Shown: positions 54,365 to 64,000 of the stretch, one piece after another | Layout: each line of letters starts with the position of its first letter | How positions within the stretch are numbered: position 1 is the stretch's first letter | Origin: Thereva unica | Lineage: Eukaryota > Arthropoda > Insecta > Diptera > Therevidae | Assembly: GCA_949987705.1 (NCBI GenBank) | Contig: OX465284.1 | Coordinates: forward strand, 115,675,163-115,739,162 | Length of the DNA stretch: 64,000 nt | Direction: 5' to 3' | Made by a program: the position numbers and the translations under genes | Notes under the pieces: generated by a model | What the model was told of the DNA's origin: nothing | Database searches by the model: none | What the model saw: only the letters and a program-made list of their open reading frames with translations

Positions 54365-56360
54365 AAGAGAATGAAAGTAGTCAATTAGTTTTAGTAACTC
54401 AGTCCTTACACGACTCAGTGTAAAATGATAAATTAACAAACTTTTATCTGCACACAACGCAAACAAATCATATAATCATGAAATTATCTTATTCATCATC
54501 ATCAATCACCCGTCGACTCCTTTCTGATTCTGCCTGGGATCTCTGAGTGGCAGCTGCTCTCCAGCTTTATTATAATTTATATATTTCCCTTTTGCCACAA
54601 AAATTTAACGGCAAAAAACACTGAGAACCGAGTTTCCGCTGAATCACCAAACTTTAATAGCCCCGTCCAGATTTATTAGGCCCAACCTTCGCCCGGGAAG
54701 CGCAGTTAATAATAAAAATTAATCCTTAAATAAATATACAAAAGCCTACGAAATCATAATTATTAACCCGAGTTTGACGAAAACGACTCCTTGTCACACC
54801 ATCAAGAGCGGAGGTCCTCAAGCACATTATTCTCAAGAGGCCAGAAGGAGGCGCTACACCTTTGCCGCTGCCGAGTTTTTTTATCGATTCCCCAGTCTTA
54901 AAGTCTAGACAGGTTTACCTGATCCTGCGTGCTCCTGTGAGATTTTGCGAAAAGTTCATGACAAGAAGGAGCCGCACAGCACAAAGAAATCGGGCAGCCA
55001 CTCCACTGTCGGAACAACAAAGGGGCACCTCGGAACGACAGGATTTTATCGATTAAACGCATTCTGATCACGCTTTAATCCGCAGCAAGTAAGTTGTGCG
55101 GTGTTTGACGGGAGCACATGCGGGAATTAACAAGGAAATCCGGTTTTGTTGTTGTGGCTTCAGCCATCTTAGTCCACACAAGGAACGGATTGAACCGGTC
55201 CGAGGACATGTCCCGGGAGGCCGGCTCAGCACGCGAGCGGAAGTTAAGTGGTAGTCGGCCTGTCTTATGATCCTACAAGTCATTGCTTCTTGGCCTACTT
55301 AAGGCCCGATGGATAACGAGCTGTGTATGTGGAGCTGGACAAAACGGAATAAAAAATCCAATTACGCCCACCAACCGCATTATGACACCCTCGACCACTG
55401 GCGGTGACTGCATGGCAAAAACTTTAAAACGGATACCATCGTCGCCGCCATATGTTACTGATGTCGTGTGGGAATTTTTAAGCTCTTCTCCTGCTTTTTA
55501 GTACTACACTATTGCGAAGTCCCAGGCGGTTCTGGTACGTACCAGCAGCCCCAACTAGACCGAGGAGTTGATGGGCAGCCATTATAAATCTCCTTTAAAG
55601 CAGACCAGCCCTGGGCCGTCACCAGATTTTTGCACAGTTTTCGTGCTTTAACCTCGGTCTCCCAATTTCGTGGCGGAGGCATGATTTCGTGCTCGAAGCC
55701 ATATAAACTAACCAAGCGAAAAAAGTCCCTGAAAAAAGTTTAAGGACATCACACGAAAATAGAGGACACAACGACAACAACAACGGAGCAGTACATAGAA
55801 AAATTCACACAATAACAGCCACAAAGGATTTGGATTTGTCGCGGTTCGAGCAATATTCACACCACAAAAAAATTCCTCTCTGTTCTTTTACATGAAATTC
55901 AAGGAGCATAGGTGCTTTTTTAGGGGGAAGGGGGGATAGGGAAAAACTAAGAATTTGTTTATTTAAAAGACTTCCAAAGAGGAACAATCATGGTGGCTGT
56001 CTTCTGGAAAACGTTCGAGTTAAGTCAACGTTTGCTTTTCAGAGAAATTGGATACAAAAATTCCACGAGCAGAGTCCTTCGTGCATTCCCCGAAATCGAT
56101 AAACTTGTGGCAATCCTGGAGGATTTTTGAGATGTTAAATTTATCATGTGCAGTGAGTTTTTTTTCGTTCAAGTGAAAAGGAAGGAAGATTTGACAAAAT
56201 TGGTCCACAATATTAGGCCATTTCGAAAATCCTTGAACTGGATATTTCGGGCATTTAAGTGGTGCCCCGCCCTCTTTAAAATTTTAACTTTGTAGTAAGG
56301 CACTCCCTTAGTGTTTTTCGGCAAAGAATCAAAAACGGTCCACCTTTTAGTGTGATCTAA
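54365..56360. other. Non-coding, nothing firm
   Basis: Includes a GC-richer stretch at 54840-55660 with short frames of unknown nature; possibly an old element. Confidence 0.4.
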
Positions 56361-56364
56361 AGGT

Positions 56365-56515
56365 CAGTTTGCACGCAACGATTAGCTTGTGCAAACTGTC
56401 TGCGGCAAGTAAATTGGTGCAAATAAACTGAGTGAAAATGAATCAGTTCACACGCAACGATTTATTTGTGCAAAGTGACTAACGCAATTCAATTGGTGCA
56501 AATAAGGTCGGAGGA
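56365..56515. repeat. Direct repeat of a GTGCAAA-rich unit
   Basis: CAGTTTGCACGCAACGATTA (56370) and CAGTTCACACGCAACGATTT (56444) open two units of about 75 bp that both continue TTGTGCAAA and AATTGGTGCAAATAA. Related GTGCAAA and GCGCAAGC words recur to 56725. Confidence 0.7.
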
Positions 56516-56734
56516 GCAGGTGGTCGAACGTCACCATTTACCAAAAGGGCATGCTGAGGATTACAGCCGAGGCTTGAACATGGTTTAGACGCTCATGCCA
56601 AAGCACCAACTTCAAGCCGATGTTCTGTGAACACATATTTTGCACAAGGCAACCTTTTTGGCTTACTCAAGCTACGATTGACTTGTGCAAATCGACTTGC
56701 ACAAGCCAGTTGGCGCAAGCAAATCGTCCGACCT

Positions 56735-57420
56735 TAACAGGAAATACATGCATGCTTTGGTTGGTATGCATCGATTTAGTAAATCTAGTTTGGTCACTCT
56801 AGATATCTCCAAGGCTTTTGATAGAGTATCTCACCCTGCTTGGTTAGCTAAACTCCAAGCTATTGGTATTGACCCAGCTCTAAATACCTGGGGCCGGTTC
56901 GTGTATGGCGAACGACGATAGTCGAACGAAAAAAAAATGGAAGTCGAAAAATTTTGGCGACGAAAATTATAGCGTTCGCGTAAGTCGAAAGAAAATTGTT
57001 CGTGTCCTAATGTAAAAACTCGATAACCTAAGACCTTTCGAGTGCCTTTCGTCGGCTACAGGCGAAAATTTTCGATTTTTTCGACTTACGCGAACCCGAG
57101 ACGAAAAAAATTTTCGTTTTCAACATACACGAACTGGCCCCTGCTCTTGGTCCCATCCAACCCACTTCACAGTTTTGTTGATTACAGAAATTTGCGTTAC
57201 TCTTTTGCCTAAGAAAATGCGAGAAAAGCGTGTGCCAGTCCTTTTCTCTATGATCGTGGACTTATGTCCAACTCAATCAACAGCAACATTGAACTTATTC
57301 GCAATTGTGGTCGCCGTAAGAGTCGACTCGAATTCAAGGCTTCTAAAACGAAGTACGGTCATATATCCTGGATGGGCCATCCCTTAAAATACTTCGCGTA
57401 ACAATAAGGAAAGGTCTGTG
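56735..57420 (+). mobile_element. Family J LINE fragment interrupted by a 250 bp DNA element
   Basis: [20 protein letters not shown] and AIGIDPALNTW before the insertion; NLRYSFA and NSINSNIELIR after it. Part of the RT between these is deleted as well. It matches the 28865-28218 copy in opposite orientation. Confidence 0.78.
56891..57140. mobile_element. 250 bp MITE, PIF/Harbinger-like
   Basis: Inverted ends GGGCCGGTTCGTGTAT and GGGCCAGTTCGTGTAT (one mismatch). A 3 bp target duplication CTG flanks it (56888-56890, 57141-57143). The 3 bp duplication of CWG type and GGGCC ends suggest PIF/Harbinger. The interior is full of TTCG and CGAA words and non-coding. Confidence 0.8.
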
Positions 57421-57688
57421 ATGAAATGATCATATATTCCAAATCGCTAGCCATCGGCTGCTGAGAACCCCAAACCTATTTCACCCCCTCGTCAAAGCCT
57501 AACCATTGCGCCATGTGTATCAAATGTTGTTCATTCAAGACCTGGACTGACAGGAGAATGTCATGTAAATAGGTCTGTCAAGACTCTGAGTTCGGGTTTT
57601 ATCAACTCGAGAAGTTTCTTAGATTTTACTCGAGCAGGATGGATTTCTTGGATTGCCTCATAAGCGGTACATGAGTCCAGTAATGAGA

Positions 57689-57874
57689 AGTAGTATAGCT
57701 ATGAGGGTACTGGCGCAGTGACGTCACCTGTCTGGTCTAGGTGGTTTTTCTGGTCTGTGGCGCCAAAGTTCGAAACACAAAGCTCACCACAGAGATTCTT
57801 GTCCCGAATAAAGTTCACATCCGAGCTCAAAACCTATGAAGTCATTGCGCCAGAACCCTCATAGCAATACTACT
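57689..57874. repeat. Long-armed inverted repeat (MITE-like), 186 bp
   Basis: The arms begin AGTAGTATAGCTATGAGGGT and the inverse of AGTAGTATTGCTATGAGGGT, then continue CTGGCGCA. Arm length is about 38 bp with few mismatches. Confidence 0.8.
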
Positions 57875-58181
57875 ATGAGGCATATCCTTTTCTCCGCCTT
57901 ATTTAAGGAATGGCTAGCAGCTCAATAGGCGGGTGGAGACGCTAGTTCTACTATCACCTGATGCTAGTCAACCAAAGGTGAAGCGAAACTAGAGATTTGC
58001 ATTATCTCTACGACGACTTGGCGCACTGACAACATAGAAGATATTGCCAGAATTACTTCAATCATCGTGTGACATGAGCCCTTATGGTATACCCCGCTGA
58101 GTGTGACACAACGTCTGTTGCCGAAGCTACGGGCAATAGTTAGTAGGGTGGGCAATAGTTGACTTTTTCAGAGCACCGGCG

Positions 58182-58283
58182 AAGCTTTTGTTTATACTTC
58201 TCTCACTTAAATTCAAAGCTTTTGTCTATACTTCTCTCACTCAAACTCAAAGCTTTTGCCTATACCTCTCTTACTTGAACTCA
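58182..58283. repeat. Minisatellite, three 34 bp units
   Basis: The unit begins AAGCTTTTGTCTATACTTCT and ends CTCACTCAAACTCA; the copies differ at a few positions. Confidence 0.88.
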
Positions 58284-58289
58284 CAAGTA

Positions 58290-60425
58290 CGACAGGAGAA
58301 CTACAGGAAACTCGTTTAAATCCTATGAGCTGCTATTGGCCAGTGCTGCTGTTCTAAAGCAAAGTGTTGCCACACGTAGAGGTTTGCAAATTCCTTTTTC
58401 TCTTCAGAAAAGTCAAAACTTACTTTTTTGCAGCCCTATTGAAAAAGTCGTTTTAAAGAATTGCGCTCATTTCGAGAATCACTTCCTTCCATCAACAGAA
58501 TAACCTACTTTCCGCCACTTATCAGCCCCCCAGGAGAGCACAAGCAATCCTCTCAGACTATCAAGGACCTGCTCTCCATTGTTTCAAACATATTAATTTA
58601 TTGCTTTATTAAGTTTACTACATTCAGGGACAGGGGGGGGAACAATGTAGTATCAGCCACCGACCACTGCCATCTCGAGTGCAAATCTTGTACTCTACGC
58701 GAATTATTAAAATTACGACCAAAAACTTTTCTAGCAGCAAAAAAGAAAGTTTTAGAACACCCCCGGGCACACAGAAGGGACACACACAAATTAAAGGATT
58801 GGGTTTTGACTTGGTTTGTGGCTTTCTTTTTAATTTTAGGGCTGCTCTGGTTTTTTGCTTCCCTCGTCTTTTTTCCGCCGGTCCAAATTTGGTGCAAGTT
58901 TAATAAGGTAAGTTGGCACCCGGCATTCGTGTAGGACCTTTTTTACGGCGACGAGATCCCACAAATCCCGATCCTGGGGAATTGTTTGTGCTGTTAACAA
59001 GTTACCGGGTTACATAAAGTTTTCCTCATGGGGGAAAATTTGAGTTAAGAAATTGCTAAGTAATAAGTAACAAAACCCTTCTGGGAAAGGTCCTTTTTTT
59101 GGTGGTTACAAATCGACTGCGATTAATTGAGTTGTTTTCCGTAGAGTTGTGAAGTGGGACCTTGCGGTGTGGCAGTGTGACGGGGCGGTGGGTCGGACTA
59201 AAAGGCAACCAGAGTGCCTTGGCATAACTTCAACAATTTTATTGTGGCAATTTTTGTGTGTGGTTTTCCCCTCCCTCGCATATCCCTTGGCAACATCGGT
59301 AACGTCGGTGTATAGTTACAAGTTTAAGTGTGTTAAGTACTGTAATTAATGCCATCGCCAGCCTTGACTTTGTAAGTTTTTTCGGGCGGTGGCTTCGGTG
59401 TACTAGAGCGGAGCACAGCTCCCCCTAATTAGGGCCTATTTTAGTGGTAATAAGATCGTAATTAAAATCAATACTTAATTTCACTTTCGGATTAGCAGAA
59501 ACAACGGAGGCCCCAGTCCGGGCTCCTCGTGCCTGCCTGCAATCTTGGGGCTTTCACGAGCCTCTTAATATTTAATAAGAGGTTGAGTTTCAATCCCCCG
59601 GAGATGGAAACGAGGAAACGTGATGATTTGCCATCCACGTTGGCAGTTACGCTTTAATATTACTATTTTATCATTGTAACCATGTTACTTTGGACTTTGG
59701 AGCAATCCTTACTTTAAGCCAAAAAACAAGCCAAACTCACCCCCAAACAACAACAAAAAACAAACTTTTCTTTTAGTTAATAGCAAATAAATTTCTCCTC
59801 CCACTGGGACTCGAACTCGTGATTACTTTGTATGCAGGCCGAAAGTGTGTTCTTTATTGTTTGGGCTGTTTCAATTCTTCCTGCCGCTTTACTTATTCAT
59901 TCTCACCGTGTGTGTTGATTTGGATTGAATCAATGTAAATCGTATTTACGTGTGTTGTTCTTGGCTTTCCTTCCGCTCGCGCATAGAAGGATTCTATTGT
60001 TTTCAATGTTCGATAATCACAAGAACAACATTTTCTCAGGCGAACTTCTGATTCGCCCCAGTCAAAGGTTCGTTAATTATTTATTTATTTATCACGCTGA
60101 TATTTAACTATTAATTGATGGCGGAGAACATACACGGGCTATAGTAGTATAGTAGAAACTTGGCGAATGTTTTCATCAGGGCAAAGCGTACATGGATAAT
60201 AAGGGGATTAGTGAAAATGGCTGCCAAAATGCAGACGTTTCAGTTAATATTGAATGAAGAATGCAACTTAATTTTTAAATTAATTGTTCGCGTTAAAACA
60301 TTTTGTGGATGCAATTTTAAACAGCTTAATTCTTCATTTAGCTCATTAAAAAACCATCATTTTGAACGAGAACAATGCCTGGTGTTAAAAGCTCATCTAA
60401 TTTTAACTTTATTCTACGTTGGAAA
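58290..60425. other. Non-coding, nothing firm
   Basis: Short frames only. GAGTTCGAGTCCCAGTGG on the minus strand at about 59804-59821 resembles a pol III B box but lacks a matching cloverleaf. Confidence 0.4.
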
Positions 60426-60429
60426 CTTA

Positions 60430-60890
60430 AGGCCCCATTCACATGCAGGTAGGCGGCTGGCCGTAACCCTTCAGACCAGGTCGGCAGGTACTACCCTATA
60501 AAGGCCACACTTCAAGGTCCCCATTCACTTACAGGCCAAGGCATTTGGGCCATACATTTCTCAGTCTGACTGAGCGATAAGGATTTGAGGCATCCATCTG
60601 ACAGGCCGTGGATTGCAGGTGACCTCGTGATTTCCTACCTACACAGGCGAAGACGACAATTTAGAATAGCAGGTTGTTAATTCAAGTACCAAATGTTCAT
60701 AGCCTAAACGAAATTTTCATTCAGATCTTCAGGCCCGGACTGACGATAAATACCCACAGATATAAGAATTTTTATCAGTTTTCCTGTACTGCAGACCCCA
60801 TCCCATTGGCGGCCAGTAACTTGTCCTCAAGATGCGTAACCTTAAGGCTTCGGCCTGCCGGCGGCCTGTATGTGAATGTACGCGTGCCGT
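60430..60890 (-). repeat. Dispersed repeat, fuller copy of the 41870 family
   Basis: The ends show CATTCACATGCAGG (60437) and the inverse CCTGTATGTGAATG (60865), a loose terminal inverted repeat. The middle matches 41870-42115 on the opposite strand. Confidence 0.6.
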
Positions 60891-61039
60891 AAGTTGCCGA
60901 CCGCTGGTCTAGGGTTTAATCTGTGGCAATATGTAAACGCACTTTGGTACAAATGACCCCTTATATGATTAAGTTCAAGCCAGATTCAACCCAGTTGGGG
61001 TCGAGTTGAAACTGGGTAAACTCAACTCAGCCCTCCTAC

Positions 61040-63400
61040 CTGCGTCGTGTCAATGCTCCCAATTCTCAATCATCATGGAGATGGGCTATATGATAGTCGA
61101 GTGCTTTAACCCCTAGTCTACCTAGGTTGCTGTAGTTCGGAACGTATGGAGGAATGATTCCAAAGACTACAATACCATAGAGTAGTAGTAGCAAAAGTTC
61201 TAACAGGCAACCTAGTTGCTTCTACGTCCCCGTTTATCCTGGATGAAAGACACACGCAGTCATGTATATTTTTGAAGGCATTTAAAAAAAAATTGTTACA
61301 ATACAAAAACAACATCGTGTAACTACAGAAAAACTGGTTTGCTCTCACCCCTAGCATGGTCCGCCAGAATTTTGAGTTCAGAAAAGCTTTTGATTTTGTA
61401 TGTATACCTCTTCGTCTATGATGGGCCACCGAGATTTGACAGCGAGGTAGATCAAAGCTTTGTTAAAAATGAGTCATTAACTAGATTTTTTTACAACGCG
61501 ATTGTCACTTTTGAAGCGGTCGCCCAACTGAGTACTAATCTCGTCCAATGCTGCTTGACCTCCTCAATCGAACGAGAACCGGTCTATTGAGTATGCTTAA
61601 TGACAACTTTCGCGGCCACCAACATAATCCCCTGAAATGTGAAGCAAAAGAAAATTTGAAAAGGCAACAACAAAAAGCCAATTGCTTTTGCTAGTTCTTT
61701 GGTTTGTTTGTTCGCTGGAGTTTCGCCCGTGAAAACGTTCATGCGACTTTCCATCAGACTTTAAAAGAGGATTAACGATAACAGCTAAGTTTTGTCTGTT
61801 CGGCCATAGCGCCCTTATGAGAAACCGATCAGACATACCTCATTTGGGTAGCGCAGATTTTTCTTTATGTGGTACTCATGGGAAATCTAAAGTGCATGCC
61901 CTAATTTGCCACATGGGGCCCACACGCTGCATGAGGCATGCCCCCTTTAAATGCTAGTCGGCTAATAAGAAAGGATTAGTTTGTTTAACACTATATTAAG
62001 AATTCCTCACATTCTTGTCCTTCAAATGAAACAAAGCTCAAACAATCATGTGAAATCCATTTATAATAATTTCTTCTTCAAGATTAAACTTAGTGGCCTG
62101 ATCGTAAAGCACAGCAGAATTGGGCTTTAATTGTAAAAAAGGTGAAGCTTTGTTCATTACATTATCTCCGTTTGATTTCGGCACGTTTTCAAAAGTGGTT
62201 TAGTTTTTTGCTTAGCATACTCGTCTATCCGTGTTTCGTCGTCAGTTATTATGCATTTCATGAAGGTGGGTTCCGTGGGTAGTTGAGATATCTGCAGTGA
62301 CATGCTTTCTACAATCTTCGATCGGGGCTGGTGTAGAAGGAGTCGCATCAAATAACCCATACAACCAGAGGTAATAAAAATGGTAATAAAAAGGTAATAA
62401 AACAAAGCCACATGAAGAGGTAGGCTTTGTGTCTAAAAAATAGAGAAAATAAACGGAACAACTGCTATGAGCACATGGGGAGATGAAGCTAAAATTTCAC
62501 TTGACAACTCTGTACAGCGTTTCCAGCCTAGAAATAAATTACAATTTTTTAGCGATATATTTTACGCGTGTCTTTCAAATGATAAATTTGGGGTACTTTT
62601 TACATAATGTATATATATTTAGAAGTTTCATTCAGTATAGACTAAATTTGATTAAAAATCTAGTATATGTTGTTTAGCCGGCAGTTTTATCTACATATTA
62701 CGGTTTTACTGGTGATTCAAAAAAGAACAAACAAACAAGAACCGAACTTGGTAATAGTGCTTCATAGCCATGTCACTAGCCAATTCCATGTTTAGTATCA
62801 ACAAAAAAGTTTTGTTCCTATAACGAACTCATCTGTATTCCCAATTACACCAAGGCCAATATCCCAAAAAAAAAAAAAACTGTTTGATATAAGAAAATTT
62901 TATCTAAAGACGAGAAACGTTTTTATTCATTTCTTATAATCACAGTTTGGAATAAGTTTCAGCAATAATTTCATCCATAAAAGGATAAAAGGCTTCGTAT
63001 ATCAGGGAATGTGCCTGGAAATGGCCCCAATTACCACCACTACACCCCGGCACCGCTCACACCCTCCGGATAGTATAGTGGTAATAAATCTTCCTCTTGT
63101 AACCTTAACTTAATCTAGAAGGCAGTTTCAGTTAATAAGTCCCAATTATTAGAGGACTGTGGAACTGCTTTAGAAAGTCTGCCCGAGCGCAAGGACGATG
63201 GTCCAGGAGCGCCTTCTGAGGCGGGGGGTGTATTCAATTCAACGAGAATATTATTCTAGAAAATGAACGTTTTTTTTTTCGAAATTACTGCTACATAAAA
63301 GATGCCAGGCAGTTTCTAAATACCTTATTGCGACTTTTTTCGGCGCTGGAGTACACAAATTCAAATATTAGATTTTTGTACCCACGGGAAGACGCCAGAG
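61040..63400. other. Non-coding, nothing firm
   Basis: AT-rich. Holds the inverse GGTAATAA motif copy at 62365-62404 and a 13-A run at 62867-62879. Confidence 0.4.
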
Positions 63401-63422
63401 GGGGAAAAATCGATTCGGAAAA

Positions 63423-63461
63423 ATGCGGCTGCTGCTGTTGCTTTGCCTTGTTGTCACACAG
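63423..63461 (+). CDS. Possible first coding exon with signal peptide
   Basis: ATG followed by RLLLLLCLVVTQ and a GTAGGA donor. A basic residue then a hydrophobic core is what a signal peptide looks like, and the CAG|GTAGGA junction is an acceptable donor in phase 0. AAAA precedes the ATG. The rest of the gene would lie right of the donor, probably outside the window, so the product is unknown. Thirteen codons are little evidence and chance is a real alternative. Confidence 0.4.
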
Positions 63462-64000
63462 GTAGGAAGGATACTCTACAGGAGCTCTGGACTATATTGT
63501 GTTTGCATGCATGTATTTGTTACGTGAAATCAAGAAAAACCAATTTCAGTTTGTCCTGAAAGTTTCTCTGGGGCTCGGGTGGCGGGGGGCGGAAGCACTA
63601 ACGAAACGGAACAATTTCGTGTGTCTTGTATCCTGACGATTCTAGCAAATTATATTCCTTTTTGGTAAAAAACAATCAGATATTTTATAAACTAAGTGCA
63701 GTAAAAAGGCATAGAGACGGCACTACACCGTTCAGCCCGGCAACAATGGGATATACTCGTTTGGCCAGGGCGTACTATAACCATTCGCTGGAAAATATGC
63801 TCGGATACTTTTATCAAAACTGCTGCTTTACATTCTGCAGAGGATACAGGCGCGCTCCTAGATGCTCTCTCTGGCTGCAGGATAATGTGGGGGCGCCCAA
63901 ATTGGATAGGGTCCAATTAATTTTAGTGAATCATTAAAACGAATCGAGATAATCCCGAGGATATTAAACAATACTCGCGCCTACATAGGATTATGAAACA

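Noticed and set aside
59780..59850. tRNA gene on the minus strand
   Set aside because: The TTCGAGTCCC word is B-box-like, but the T stem does not pair and no acceptor stem or A box can be placed at the right distance.
63626..63937. 103-codon frame at the right edge as continuation of the signal-peptide exon
   Set aside because: No convincing in-phase acceptor links it, and its minus-strand frame (63692-63916) looks equally repeat-like.

Overview
The window looks like euchromatin from an insect, most likely a fly (Diptera). It is AT-rich, the confirmed small introns are only 53-83 bp, and it is full of short degraded transposable elements. Its one clear host locus matches the insect X11L/Mint adaptor proteins. 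The species cannot be fixed from the sequence alone; Hermetia-like lower Brachycera is only a guess.

The locus consists of two head-to-tail paralogues of X11/Mint (APBA family, neuronal adaptors with a PTB and two PDZ domains), both on the minus strand. Copy A (16580-36187) is complete: 11 coding exons join in phase to an open frame of 1323 codons, ending in a 24-codon last exon (including the stop) that ordinary ORF calling misses. It has a long disordered N-terminal region, a PTB domain and two PDZ domains. Copy B (3920-6681) begins about 10 kb downstream. It has six in-phase exons (736 codons) covering the N-terminal region and the first part of the PTB domain, and then it runs towards the left edge. 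Its remaining PTB/PDZ exons are not in the 3.9 kb that is left, so they lie outside the window or are lost. The two copies share several intron positions but differ at six others.

Layout. 1-3800: a non-LTR retrotransposon split by a 1.5 kb TTAA-flanked DNA element, then a jockey-like 3' end; this would be intron of copy B. 3920-6805: copy B. 6806-16290: intergenic, with a tRNA-derived SINE, a 739 bp hAT-type element, a RNase H-bearing LINE remnant and a longer minus-strand LINE. 16580-36203: copy A, whose four large introns (3.0-4.3 kb) hold nested LINEs, a Ty3/gypsy fragment, two Helitron helicase remnants and two jockey-like copies. 36204-63400: no confident host gene, but a 1675 bp hAT-type element with exact 8 bp target duplication, a mariner transposase relic, several MITE-like repeats, minisatellites, further jockey copies and a LINE ORF1-like stretch. 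Near the right end (63423) there is a possible first exon encoding a signal peptide on the plus strand.

I see no bacterial operons, CRISPR arrays, confident tRNA or rRNA genes, or intact autonomous transposons. The most interesting signals are the unequal intron structure of the X11L tandem pair and the precise, internally provable transposon insertions.
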